From Anabaena minutissima FACHB-250 (GTDB taxonomy: Bacteria; Cyanobacteriota; Cyanobacteriia; Cyanobacteriales; Nostocaceae), in contig NZ_JACJRG010000027.1 in assembly GCF_014697125.1 (NCBI RefSeq), forward strand, positions 16,456 to 80,455: a DNA stretch of 64,000 nt. Reading direction: 5' to 3'. Below the pieces are notes generated by a model that saw only the letters and a list, made by a program, of their open reading frames with translations, did no database searches and was not told the origin of the DNA. Position numbers and translations under genes: made by a program. Of the stretch, positions 53,865-63,998 are shown one piece after another; within the stretch, counting starts at the first letter, position 1, and every line of letters starts with the position of its first letter.

Positions 53865-55037
53865 CTAATTAGACCTAATAAAAGCCGCGATCGCATCTTT
53901 GACTTTTGGCCCACGATGATTTCTGGTGTAATAAGTACAGCCTTCATCAATAAATTGGGATGCAGCATATATAAACTTTTCTACAGTCTCGGTTCTAGCA
54001 TCATCCATTTCTTCGCTGATTGGGGTTTGGGTAAACCTGTTGGTTCTTTCCTCTCGCTTTAAAAGAGTCCGAGTATCTCTGTAGGTTTCCTCTTGTTTAG
54101 ATTTAAATTTCTCATTTAGGTCGAACTGAAGACGCAAATACCGTTGAGAGTTGTATCCGCCCATGATTTGCTGGCAAATGGTGCTACTAACCTCTGATGT
54201 CGGCTCCATGAATATATCAATTAGATGCTGCGCCCAGTTTATACCCCGCCAACTGTGGACTTGCTCAAATCGAAATGGTTCGCCACTCTGACCTGTCCCA
54301 ATAGAAAGGATGGCAATGTCTTTTAACTCTACACCATCCAAATTATATTCTTGTTTAATCGTTGGTGAAATTGAGGATTGACTCAGCCTCATGACTAGAC
54401 TAAGTGCTGCTAGTGCCGGGTTATTAGCCCCCACTCCGCCATCAATGTGAGGAAATACCCAATCGCCAAATTTCTCTTTGTTCATCGGCTCTAATTTGTA
54501 AGCCGGAAAAAATGTAGGTGCAGAGGCCGATGCAGTACATATCTGCCATAAGTAACATTCGTCATACCATCTTGCCCCCAAATCTGGATGACAATTAGTA
54601 AAAAATGTTGTGTTCCGGTAAAGAGTATCGTAAGCCAAGATTAAAATCATCGGTTTGGCGATGTCCTGGATTCTTTTGTAACCCAATACATCAGTTAAGA
54701 CATCAATCAGCCCTTGATGAGAATATTTAGGTGGTGACAATGCCTCTAGCACTGGTTGGATGATACTGGGGATTTTCTTGTAGCGTTCTTTTTTATTCAG
54801 GGGGAATATCTGCTGACCCTGTTGTCTATATAGTTTAACTAGCTCATCACTCTTTTTTCCTACAGCAATCCCTGCTGTTAAAATTGACCCGGTAGAAGTG
54901 CCGGCAATCAGGTCAAAATATTCATGTAAAGATTGACCCTTCTGTTCTTGAATTTGTCGCTCAACTTCTTGAAGAATGCGTGCTGTAATCACTCCACGTA
55001 TACCACCACCATCCAAACTCAAGATTTTGAAGGACAT
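53865..55037 (-). CDS. Patatin-like phospholipase
   Basis: The 390 residues form an intact patatin-type lipase. The oxyanion loop is DGGGIRG (residues 9-15), the nucleophile serine is in GTSTGS near residue 48 and the catalytic aspartate in DGGVGANNPALAA. This bacterial subgroup cleaves acyl groups of membrane lipids. AAGGAG lies before the ATG at 55037. No cyclic-nucleotide synthase is adjacent, so a CBASS effector role (CapV) is not supported by context. It stands alone between large spacers. Confidence 0.93.
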   Translation of the reverse strand: MSFKILSLDGGGIRGVITARILQEVERQIQEQKGQSLHEYFDLIAGTSTGSILTAGIAVGKKSDELVKLYRQQGQQIFPLNKKERYKKIPSIIQPVLEALSPPKYSHQGLIDVLTDVLGYKRIQDIAKPMILILAYDTLYRNTTFFTNCHPDLGARWYDECYLWQICTASASAPTFFPAYKLEPMNKEKFGDWVFPHIDGGVGANNPALAALSLVMRLSQSSISPTIKQEYNLDGVELKDIAILSIGTGQSGEPFRFEQVHSWRGINWAQHLIDIFMEPTSEVSSTICQQIMGGYNSQRYLRLQFDLNEKFKSKQEETYRDTRTLLKREERTNRFTQTPISEEMDDARTETVEKFIYAASQFIDEGCTYYTRNHRGPKVKDAIAAFIRSN

Positions 55038-55293
55038 TGCAATTCTCCTTGATAGTATTTTGTTTCTTGTTTTGGGTATAGTTTCTGACCTATACAGACG
55101 TTAGCCAAGAGATTATTCATTGAGATAGGGTGTAGAGAATTAAGTTAGTAAACCTCTCAACCTAGTCTCAACGAATTACCTTTTCTGTCAGTTCTGCTGT
55201 GATTTGAACCAAGTAAAACTTAAAACGTCAGAATTTAACCTGGTTACACTATGGTCTAAATTGGTTTAATACGTAAAGACTAGCTAATATTTG

Positions 55294-56613
55294 CTACACG
55301 AAACTTAAAGCTTGACCCCGCACTTCCGTATTCAGTTCACCTTGGTCATAGACAATTTGACCGCCGACAATAGTTGTTACAGCCCATCCTGTAAAATTCC
55401 AACCTTCAAAGGGACTCCATCCACACTTGGTTACTAGTTCCTCTCGCCGGACAGGGCGATATGTATTCAAGTCTACCAGCACTAAATCGGCATCATAACC
55501 AGGTGCGATCGCTCCCTTATTCGGAATACCATAAGCTTCAGCTACAGCCTTAGACATCCAGTTAACAACTTGGGCAATAGTACACTTACCCTCCATCGCC
55601 GCCGTTAACATTACAGCTAAAGATGTTTCTACTCCAGGCATCCCAGAGGGTGTGTTGGGATATTCTTGGGCTTTTTCCGCTAAGGTATGGGGGGCATGAT
55701 CTGTAGCAATAAAATCAATCACCCCATCCCGCAAGGCTTGCCATAATACCTCATTATCGTGGGGCGATCGCAGTGGTGGATTCATCTGTGCTAAAGTCCC
55801 AATCTCTTCATAAGCACTGGTATTGAGCAACAAATGTTGTGGTGTCACCTCTGCTGTTACCCAACTGGGTTTGTCTTGACGCAGCAATTCTGCTTCCTCA
55901 GCCGTTGACATATGTAAGATATGTAACCGTCGGTGATATTTTTTCGCTAGTTTTAATGCCAACTGAGTTGCTAACAGTGCCGCTTGATTATCTTGAATTT
56001 GGGAATGAATCGCCGGATCGTGAATCCCTGCAAACTCTTGGCGACGTTGCTGAATTCTGGCTTGGTCTTCCGCATGAACAGCAATCAATCGCTCACCTTG
56101 AGCAAATATCGTCTCCAGCAAAGCTTCTTGATCAATCAACAACTGACCGTGCATTGACCCCATGAAAATTTTAATTCCCGGTGTAGGCGATGCGTTCAGT
56201 AAATCGGGCAGGTTTTCTGCCGTTGCCCCAATAAAAAAGCCATAATTAACTAAGCACTTATTCGAGGCACGTTGTAATTTGTCGTCTAAAGCTTGCTGGG
56301 TGGTAGTTAGAGGACGGGTGTTGGGCATCTCTAAAAAAGATGTCACCCCACCTTTAGCACAGGCACAACTAGCTGTGAATAAATCTTACTTATGTTCCAA
56401 CCCTGGCTCTCGAAAATGCACCTGGGGGTCAATGACTCCTGGCAACAAAGTTAAGTTTTGCGCGTCAATTTCTATTGCTGGTGTCGTCGTGGCAATTTTT
56501 GGTGCAACTTCAACGATCTGGCGATCGCGTGTTAATACATCTCCTACCATAAATTCACCATTGGGTAAGATGATGCGAGCGTTCCGAATTAATATACTTT
56601 GGGACAATGGCAT
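55294..56613 (-). pseudogene. pyrC: Dihydroorotase gene interrupted by one in-frame TAA
   Basis: Dihydroorotase closes N-carbamoyl-aspartate to dihydroorotate in pyrimidine synthesis. The reading frame runs from ATG 56613 (MPLSQSILIRNARIIL) through LLPGVIDPQVHFREPGLEHK to TAA at 56386-56388, then continues in the same frame as DLFTASCACAKGGVTSFLE and the rest of the enzyme (IKIFMGS, LHILHMST, VTPQHLLL, FIATDHAPH) to 55294. The usual HKED would need GAA, so one G-to-T change explains the stop. The metal motif DxHxH reads DPQVH, missing the first His, a variant I have seen in cyanobacterial members. A GTG at 56346 could restart translation of the 3' part. Confidence 0.85.
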
Positions 56614-56824
56614 GGGATTAACAAGTTTCCAACGAGGAACGAAAGATGAAGTAACTTGGCCTCAATTAGTCCTGATTTCCGAGATTTTTGTTTATCCAAG
56701 GTGAGATAGCCACAAAAAAACTAATCATGATGACTACTGAATCAAGTTTCTCCCATTAAAATTAACAAATATAGTATTCCTCAGTGAGTTAATTACCTGC
56801 AATTTTCCTTAGTTCAACAATTTC

Positions 56825-57469
56825 ATGCAAAATCAAGTGTCTGACAACAATTCTAGTCAACAACCCGATAATTCCTGGATCGCCGAGCTAGGTAGAACAG
56901 TTGTATTAAGTATCGTTCTCGCATTAGGTATTCGTACCTTTGTGGCTGAAGCACGCTGGATTCCTTCTGGTTCTATGGAACCCACTCTGCACGGCACTCC
57001 GAACCAATGGGAAGCAGACAAGATTATTGTTGATAAATTGAAGTACAAATTTTCCCAGCCACAGAGGGGCGATATTGTCGTATTTTCGCCTACAGAAGAG
57101 TTGCAAAAAGAACAATATCATGATGCCTTTATTAAGCGAATCATTGCCTTACCTGGCGAAACCGTAGCCATCAGGAATGGTCAAGTCTATATCAACAATC
57201 AACCCCTGAAGGAAGACAGATATCTTAACTCCACTCAGAACACATTTACTGATGTGTGTACATCAGGACAACAGCCGGCTTTCTTAGAGAAACCCCAAAC
57301 AATACCCCCTGATTCCTATCTGGTACTAGGCGACAACCGTAATAGTAGCTACGATAGTCGTTGTTGGGGTGTTGTTCCTCGTAATAATATTATCGGTCGT
57401 GCTGTAGTCCGGTTCTGGCCACTCAACAATGTGGGAGAAATAGATAAGTCACCACTCTATCCACAATAA
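56825..57469 (+). CDS. lepB: Signal peptidase I
   Basis: LepB removes signal peptides from exported proteins at the plasma or thylakoid membrane. The 214 residues have one N-terminal helix (WIAELGRTVVLSIVLALGI), the catalytic serine in IPSGSMEPTL, the catalytic lysine in KRIIALPGE and the box LGDNRNSSYDSRCWG. The insert VCTSGQQPAFLEKPQTIPP between boxes C and E is typical of cyanobacterial type. It is divergent from the interrupted pyrC. Confidence 0.95.
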   Translation: MQNQVSDNNSSQQPDNSWIAELGRTVVLSIVLALGIRTFVAEARWIPSGSMEPTLHGTPNQWEADKIIVDKLKYKFSQPQRGDIVVFSPTEELQKEQYHDAFIKRIIALPGETVAIRNGQVYINNQPLKEDRYLNSTQNTFTDVCTSGQQPAFLEKPQTIPPDSYLVLGDNRNSSYDSRCWGVVPRNNIIGRAVVRFWPLNNVGEIDKSPLYPQ

Positions 57470-58659
57470 ATAATTACCCATAGCAGTTGAGGTGAAATTC
57501 ATACGAACAGCTCATTGACCATCATAATTGACCAAAAAATTGCCCAATAAAGGTTTCACACCGGATAAATTATGGTTTTTACTAAGGGGCTGCCAAATAA
57601 CAAAATATCCTGTCGCTTTTATGGTGAGGGAGCAGGGGAGGAATAATCGTTTTGATTTCAGAAATTGGATAATTTATTTTTTGGAGTTGCCTAAAACAAG
57701 AATTTTATATTAACAACTAGCTTTGAATAAAACATAAAATTTAAGGAACTGAGAGTATGTAGTAGTTTTTTTGTTCCTTAAATTTATTTTTATGAAAAAA
57801 TTTATCAAAACTTAAAACATACAAGTCAAACTCACGTTCCCTTAATGGATAGTAGCCACTTGCAGGATAGTCAGATGAGAAGCAGAGTTTTGCCAAACTC
57901 AGGTTATTTAGATATTTTTTTGCACCTATCAAAGTTTAAAAAGCTTATTGCTTAAGCATTCTTTCCTTCTAGCTTTTGAGGAATTTACCCAGTCTTTTTT
58001 ATACATTAATAGGAATAGTAATTTATAATACAGTCATTTTATTGAACTGATTGTTAGTGCTAATGGTGACATTATTTATAATTAGCAGCCTTTTATAAAG
58101 CTGTGGAAATACACCTTAACACTTAATTAAGATACATATTATGTATTTCCAGGTGATAGAGGACAAATTATGGTGTTATAACAAAGTTTGATGTTTAAAT
58201 ATAAGAAGATATGTTTTAAAAGCTTCAGTATACGAAATTAAAATCAGTACTTTTCTACACTAGTAGCAGCTAATTGCTTGATATACTTTACTATTGTAAT
58301 TTAGTAGTAACCCTGAAATTGAATGTAGCTGATATTATCTCGAATGATGAATATGCAGACACAGATCATAGACATTTATTAAGTTACTAACTTGATTTGT
58401 TCCCTGAAATTTTGCCATGACTAACAAAATTGGTTAGATAGCACCAAGTACACAAAAGATATTCTGCTGTGTTTTGTGCAAATTTCACTTTCATTAATGG
58501 GCAACAAGAATCATGCTGTAGCAAATTATAGATATCAACCTCTTTAAAAGTTACTACAGCAAATTCCTTTAGATCGAAACTAGTTATTCGATTTCTAAAG
58601 AATTTAGCAAACAAGTATCATTTTAAGAAAATCATGGAACTGATCGGAAAAAATGCAGA
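57470..58659. other. 1.19-kb AT-rich spacer
   Basis: No convincing gene is seen. A perfect 13-base inverted repeat, AAATTTAAGGAAC, occupies 57737-57785. The long AT-rich stretch before the GGDEF-EAL gene may be a large leader or hold a small RNA. Confidence 0.6.
57737..57785. repeat. Perfect 13-base inverted repeat
   Basis: AAATTTAAGGAAC at 57737-57749 pairs with GTTCCTTAAATTT at 57773-57785 around a 23-base loop that ends in a T-run. It may be a terminator-like structure of an untranslated transcript. Confidence 0.6.
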
Positions 58660-60495
58660 ATGAATTACCAGTGGTTAGATACATCTAAAAAAGATATTTT
58701 GATAATTGACGACATGGTAGACAACCTGCGAGTGTTGTCTTCAATTCTGACTAGAGCAGGATATAACGTTCGCAAAGCTTTAAACTGGCAGATGGCTTTA
58801 ACTGCGTGTCAAACAGTATTACCCGATTTAATTTTACTGGACATTATGATGCCCGAAGTGGATGGTTATGAAGTTTGTCAACGTTTTAAATCTTGGGAAC
58901 TCACTGCGGATATTCCTGTAATTTTTATTAGTGCTTTAGATGATGTTTTCGATAAAGTTAAGGCCTTTAAAACAGGAGGTGTAGATTATATTACTAAGCC
59001 ATTTGAATTAGAAGAAGTTTTAGTGCGAGTACAAAATCAAATAAAGTTAAGGACAGCACAATTAGAAATCATTACACTCAATTCAGAATTAGAACAAAGG
59101 GTAAAACAGCGCACTTACGAACTAGAAAAAGCTTTAATAAAATTACAAACCGAAGTTACTGTTCGTGAATCTCTGCAAAGTAAACTAATGGAAGTAGCCC
59201 TGCATGATTCACTTACTGGTTTACCTAACAGAGTTTTATTTATTCAGTACATAGAAAAAGCATTAAATTGTGCCAATCAGAAATCCAATTATCATTTTGC
59301 AGTTATGTTTTTGGACTGCGATCGCTTTAAAGTTATCAATGATTCTTTGGGACATTTAGTAGGAGATGAATTGCTAATTGCTATTGCCAGTCGTATTCAA
59401 TTATGTCTCACATCATTTGATACTCTAGCACGATTAGGTGGTGATGAATTTGGGATTATTTTAGAAAATTTGACAGATATTAATATGGCGATTCAAGTTG
59501 CAGAATCTATTTTACAAAAGTTATCAACTACATTTAAACTATCCAGATATGAAGTTTTCATGAATGTCAGCATTGGTATTAATTGGGGTAGTAAAGACTA
59601 CGAAAAGCCAGAACATCTGTTGCGAGATACTGACACAGCAATGTACCATGCTAAAGCTTTAGGAAGAGCTAGATATCATGTTTTCAATCCACGTATGTAT
59701 CAGGATGCGATCCATGTGTTAGAAATGGACAATGACCTGCGTAAAGCTATTGAACGACAAGAATTCCTGATTTATTATCAGCCAATTATTTCTTTATCTA
59801 CAGGTAAAATTTCTGGATTTGAAGCTCTTTTACGCTGGAAACATCCAAATAGAGGTTTAATTTATCCCACAGAGTTTATTCCCGTAGCGGAAGAAACAGG
59901 TTTAATTAAACCGATTAATACATGGGTTTTGCAGTTAGCATGTCAACAACTTTGTATTTGGCAAAATCATCCAGCAACACCAGAAAATCTTACTATCAGC
60001 GTTAACTTGAGCGCACGCTTATTTTATCAACCTAACTTCATTGCTCAAATTGATCAAATTCTCCATGAAACCCAAGTCAATCCAAGTAGCTTAGAGTTAG
60101 AAATTACAGAAAGTGTAATTATGGAAAATACTGAAGAAATAAAGCTAATTTTACAAGAACTGAAGAAGCGAAAAATTAAACTTATTATGGATGATTTTGG
60201 CACAGGTTATTCATCTTTAAGTTACTTGCATAATTTTCCTTTTGATGGCTTAAAAATTGATAAATCTTTTGTCAAGCTTATGCAAGAGAATAAAGCAAAT
60301 ATGGGCTTAGTTCCTGCAATGATTAGTATTGCTGAATCTATGGGAATGACTGCAATTGCAGAAGGTGTTGAAACCCAAGAACAATTAATCCAACTCAAAA
60401 AGTTAAATTGTGATTTCGCTCAAGGCTATCTATTTTCTCAACCTATAGAACAAAAATTAATCATTGATTTTCTTGAATTGCTACCTCAATGGTAA
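58660..60495 (+). CDS. Response regulator with GGDEF and EAL domains
   Basis: This 611-residue protein joins a receiver (phospho-acceptor D61 in LLDIMMP; YITKPFE) to a coiled linker, a diguanylate cyclase domain with the intact motif RLGGDEF, and a c-di-GMP phosphodiesterase domain with FEALLRWKHP and MDDFGTGYSSL. No RxxD inhibitory site precedes GGDEF. It could make or break cyclic di-GMP in response to a kinase. No kinase gene is adjacent. The ATG at 58660 gives MNYQWLDTSKKDILIID. Confidence 0.93.
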   Translation: MNYQWLDTSKKDILIIDDMVDNLRVLSSILTRAGYNVRKALNWQMALTACQTVLPDLILLDIMMPEVDGYEVCQRFKSWELTADIPVIFISALDDVFDKVKAFKTGGVDYITKPFELEEVLVRVQNQIKLRTAQLEIITLNSELEQRVKQRTYELEKALIKLQTEVTVRESLQSKLMEVALHDSLTGLPNRVLFIQYIEKALNCANQKSNYHFAVMFLDCDRFKVINDSLGHLVGDELLIAIASRIQLCLTSFDTLARLGGDEFGIILENLTDINMAIQVAESILQKLSTTFKLSRYEVFMNVSIGINWGSKDYEKPEHLLRDTDTAMYHAKALGRARYHVFNPRMYQDAIHVLEMDNDLRKAIERQEFLIYYQPIISLSTGKISGFEALLRWKHPNRGLIYPTEFIPVAEETGLIKPINTWVLQLACQQLCIWQNHPATPENLTISVNLSARLFYQPNFIAQIDQILHETQVNPSSLELEITESVIMENTEEIKLILQELKKRKIKLIMDDFGTGYSSLSYLHNFPFDGLKIDKSFVKLMQENKANMGLVPAMISIAESMGMTAIAEGVETQEQLIQLKKLNCDFAQGYLFSQPIEQKLIIDFLELLPQW

Positions 60496-60909
60496 TATAA
60501 ATAAAAAAATTAAGAAATGAAAATATACAATCCAATTGAAACCTGACATACTATGAATAGTCAATATTCAAGATATAGCTACAAAAATCTTTGATATGTT
60601 TGTCTGCTTTAAACACCTTATTTCAATATTTCTTCCTAATGCTTCCAAAATTTTAAAATTTAATTATTTTGGTATTTTATGATACATAAACTGAATAAAT
60701 TTCCGAACTGAGATAATAAATTTATACCAGCACTAAATTACAAAATGTAGTCAAGCTTTTAGCTTAATATTTACTTATTTATAAAATAATTGCAGTTAAT
60801 CCAAAGCAATAACCCGATTTAAGTGAGTGAAAACCAAAAATCTAGAATCAAAAATCAATATTTTTATCTCAGACTTTTATTTTCAGTCACATAAAAGCAT
60901 AATAGAAAT
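60496..60909. other. AT-rich spacer upstream of ldpA
   Basis: The 414 bases are AT-rich with no gene or clear terminator. The ldpA promoter should be here. Confidence 0.6.
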
Positions 60910-62025
60910 GTGACTAATATCTTAGCCCCATTACAATCCTTAAAAACAGGTCGCTGGTTCAAGCTCATCTGCGGAGCTAGTTTCCAACACCTACCTACAG
61001 TCAGGAGTTTAACATTAGCCTACACTTTGGCAGGTGCTGACTGTATAGATGTTGCTGCCGATCCAGCAGTAATTTTAGCAGTTCAAGAAGCTTTACAAGT
61101 AGCCAAGAGTCTCCTGACTGATGCCCAAATACGCGGCTTTGACTATCAAGGTAATTCTCCGCTTTTGATGGTCAGCTTGAACGATGGAGAAGACCCTCAC
61201 TTCCGCAAAGCCGAATTTGATCACGCGAAGTGTCCCGAAGACTGCCTTAGACCATGCGAAAAAATTTGTCCAGCACAGGCAATTATATTTGACCGTAGAG
61301 CAGACGATTTTTCAGGAGTTGAATCCCAGAAGTGCTACGGCTGTGGTCGTTGTTTGCCAATTTGCCCATATGATATAATTTATACAAAATCTTATATATC
61401 AACACGAGATGCGATCGCACCACTGGTAATATCAACAGGGGTAGATGCAGTAGAAATCCACACAAAAGTAGGGCGTTTAGCCGAATTTAAGCAGCTATGG
61501 CAAGTAATTTCACCGTGTGCAGAACAATTGAAGATATTAGCCATCAGTTGTCCTGATGGAGAAGGAATAGTCGCATATCTTCAGTCTATCTACAACCTCA
61601 TTTCTCCCCAATGTAAAGAAATAATTTGGCAAACCGATGGTCGTCCTATGAGTGGTGATATTGGAGACGGTACTACATTAGCAACTGTGAAATTAGGTCA
61701 AAAAGTTTTAGCAGCTAATTTACCAGGATATGTACAGTTAGCAGGTGGCACTAATAGATATACAGTTGCTAAGTTAAAAGCAATGGGATTATTAAATAGT
61801 GCTGATCAAAGAAGCAAAAATCAGCACCACATTGCTGGAGTAGCTTATGGTAGCTACGCTCGTGTATTAATTTCACCCATTATCGAACAGTTAGAAACCA
61901 AGGAGGTAAATCAAAATAAGATCAAGGCAACTATCCGCCTAGAAGAAGAACCAGAGTTACTTTGGCAAGCCGTGGAGCTTGCACATTCTCTCGTTTCCCA
62001 GATCAAGTCACAGCCGGAGCGATAA
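60910..62025 (+). CDS. ldpA: Light-dependent period protein LdpA
   Basis: LdpA is an iron-sulfur protein that relays redox or light state to the cyanobacterial circadian clock. The 371 residues have ferredoxin-like cysteine clusters: CPEDCLRPCEKICPAQAIIF and CYGCGRCLPICPYDII, fit for two 4Fe-4S clusters. LICGASFQHLPTVRSLTLAY at the N-terminus is family-specific. It starts at GTG 60910. The stop is 40 bases before the Ycf45-type gene, probably one operon. Confidence 0.92.
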   Translation: MTNILAPLQSLKTGRWFKLICGASFQHLPTVRSLTLAYTLAGADCIDVAADPAVILAVQEALQVAKSLLTDAQIRGFDYQGNSPLLMVSLNDGEDPHFRKAEFDHAKCPEDCLRPCEKICPAQAIIFDRRADDFSGVESQKCYGCGRCLPICPYDIIYTKSYISTRDAIAPLVISTGVDAVEIHTKVGRLAEFKQLWQVISPCAEQLKILAISCPDGEGIVAYLQSIYNLISPQCKEIIWQTDGRPMSGDIGDGTTLATVKLGQKVLAANLPGYVQLAGGTNRYTVAKLKAMGLLNSADQRSKNQHHIAGVAYGSYARVLISPIIEQLETKEVNQNKIKATIRLEEEPELLWQAVELAHSLVSQIKSQPER

Positions 62026-62065
62026 TCGCTCGTTCGTTATCTCTCAAGACGTCACTATAGAAAGC

Positions 62066-63802
62066 ATGACGATTACAGACGATCTCCAAAAGTTGTTAGA
62101 CATTTTGCCCCAAGACCTGCGGCAAATACTAGAGAATCACCTCAAAATAGAGACTTTAGTAGAAGTGGTTTTGGATTTGGGTCGTCGTCCAGAGGCTCGG
62201 TTTCCCAATCAAGCTGAGTATCTGAGCGAAAATCCAGTCACTCAAGAACAGATAGATGATTGTATTCAGAGAGTTGGAATCTTTGGCGGAGATAATCGAG
62301 CAGGAATTGAGCAAACCTTGCATCGCATCAGTGCCATCCGCAATCGTAATGGGAAGATCATTGGACTGACTTGCCGTGTGGGTCGGGCTATATTTGGCAC
62401 AATAGGCATGATCCGCGATTTAGTAGAAACTGGTAAATCGATTCTCATGCTGGGACGGCCAGGTGTAGGCAAGACTACTGCTTTAAGAGAAATAGCTCGT
62501 GTTTTAGCAGATGAATTGAACAAACGTGTAGTCATTATCGACACCTCCAATGAAATTGCTGGAGATGGTGATGTGGCTCACCCTGCTATTGGTCGTGCTA
62601 GAAGGATGCAGGTAGCTCATCCAGAACTTCAGCATCAAGTGATGATTGAGGCAGTAGAAAACCATATGCCAGAAGTCATTGTCATTGATGAAATTGGTAC
62701 GGAACTAGAAGCTTTAGCCGCTCGTACCATTGCTGAACGAGGCGTGCAATTGGTAGGTACTGCCCACGGAAACCAGATAGAAAACTTAATTAAAAACCCT
62801 ACCCTTTCCGATTTAGTTGGTGGTATCCAAGCTGTGACACTGGGGGACGATGAAGCCAGACGAAGAGGTAGTCAAAAAACTGTTTTAGAACGCAAAGCTC
62901 CTCCTACCTTTGAAATTGCTGTAGAAATGCTAGAACGGCAACGTTGGGTAGTACACGAAAACGTTGCGGACACAGTTGATAATCTTCTCAGAGGTCGCCA
63001 AACTAATCCGCAAACGAGAACTGTGGATGAGCAAGGTAAAGTTGCAATTACACGGCAACTAACTGTTGTTAACGGTCGCGGGGGACACTTATCAACATCT
63101 GAAGACTCTTTCTCATCAGCAAGACAATCTACAGGCTGGCGGACATCAGGACAAATGCTGGCGTTGCCATCGTTCCCTATAGAACGGGAACGAGTTCCTA
63201 GTCCAAGTGAATTTGACCGCTTACTGGATGAGTCATTCAACTATTCAGAGAGCATTGAGTTCAGCACCAGCAGACAAGCTGGCCCAAATGGTGAAGACTT
63301 ACCACTGCATATTTATCCATACGGTGTCAGCCGTCATCAGCTAGAACAGGTCATTAATGTGCTAACTTTACCAGTGGTATTGACAAAAGACATTGATAGT
63401 GCAGATGCAATTTTGGCACTGCGATCGCACGTCAAAAATCATGCCAAATTAAGGCAAATGGCTAAAGCTCGTCATGTCCCTATCCACATGATTAAGTCCA
63501 GCACTATCCCACAAATTACTCGTGGTTTGCGGCGGTTGCTAAACATCGATGACCCAGAAATTGCTGATGATCGAGAACTGCAACTGTTTTTGCATAATGG
63601 CAGCGACGACGAGATTGACGCTCTAGAAGAAGCTAGACTTGCCGTTGAGCAAATAGTCATTCCTCAAGGACAGCCTGTTGAGTTATTACCTCGCTCTCCT
63701 CAAGTCCGCAAAATGCAACATGAATTAGTAGAACACTATCGACTCAAGTCCCACAGTTTCGGAGAAGAACCAAATAGACGATTGCGTATTTACCCTGCAT
63801 AG
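62066..63802 (+). CDS. Ycf45-type R3H-domain AAA ATPase
   Basis: The 578 residues match the cyanobacterial/plastid Ycf45 family, related to SpoIIIAA-type ATPases. The P-loop is MLGRPGVGKTTALREIA, Walker B is VIVIDEIGTELEAL, and GTAHGNQIENLIKNPTLSDLVGG is a family motif. The C-terminal region (about residues 430-578) contains an R3H-like end (ELVEHYRLKSHSFGEEPNRRLRIYP) that binds single-stranded nucleic acid. I start at ATG 62066 (MTITDDLQKLL); the open frame to 61979 overlaps ldpA. The function is unknown. Confidence 0.92.
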   Translation: MTITDDLQKLLDILPQDLRQILENHLKIETLVEVVLDLGRRPEARFPNQAEYLSENPVTQEQIDDCIQRVGIFGGDNRAGIEQTLHRISAIRNRNGKIIGLTCRVGRAIFGTIGMIRDLVETGKSILMLGRPGVGKTTALREIARVLADELNKRVVIIDTSNEIAGDGDVAHPAIGRARRMQVAHPELQHQVMIEAVENHMPEVIVIDEIGTELEALAARTIAERGVQLVGTAHGNQIENLIKNPTLSDLVGGIQAVTLGDDEARRRGSQKTVLERKAPPTFEIAVEMLERQRWVVHENVADTVDNLLRGRQTNPQTRTVDEQGKVAITRQLTVVNGRGGHLSTSEDSFSSARQSTGWRTSGQMLALPSFPIERERVPSPSEFDRLLDESFNYSESIEFSTSRQAGPNGEDLPLHIYPYGVSRHQLEQVINVLTLPVVLTKDIDSADAILALRSHVKNHAKLRQMAKARHVPIHMIKSSTIPQITRGLRRLLNIDDPEIADDRELQLFLHNGSDDEIDALEEARLAVEQIVIPQGQPVELLPRSPQVRKMQHELVEHYRLKSHSFGEEPNRRLRIYPA

Positions 63803-63829
63803 TTTCAGGAAGAAAAACTAGGCTAAAAG

Positions 63830-63863
63830 AAAGACTCCCTTCATGATTATGAGGGGAGTCTTT
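63830..63863. terminator. Bidirectional terminator between the Ycf45-type gene and 5S rRNA
   Basis: AAAGACTCCC pairs with GGGAGTCTTT around a 14-base loop that itself pairs partly. It is followed by T-rich sequence on both strands and separates two convergent units. Confidence 0.85.
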
Positions 63864-63878
63864 CTTATTTAAAAATAG

Positions 63879-63998
63879 AACCTGGCGCTGAGCGATTGTG
63901 GCGGGAGGCAACCCTCCAACTATCGTAGCCGCAGCAATGTTTCACCTCTGAGTTCGGGATGGGGTCAGTGTGGGGCCATCGCGCCATAAGCACCAGGA
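63879..63998 (-). rRNA. rrf: 5S ribosomal RNA
   Basis: On the minus strand the sequence begins TCCTGGTGCTTATGGCGC and contains the universal CCCCATCCCGAACTCAG and GTGAAACATTGCTGCGGC segments, ending GCGCCAGGTT, which pairs with the 5' end. The length is about 120 nt. The gene is the last of an rRNA operon, so 23S and 16S genes should lie beyond the right edge. The exact ends are by comparison with other 5S genes. Confidence 0.97.

Noticed and set aside
53865..55037. Patatin as a CBASS (CapV-like) defence effector
   Set aside because: No cyclase, ubiquitin-like or other defence gene is adjacent; stand-alone patatins are common in cyanobacteria.
57528..57713. Plus-strand frame after lepB
   Set aside because: No ribosome site or recognisable protein features in an AT-rich spacer.
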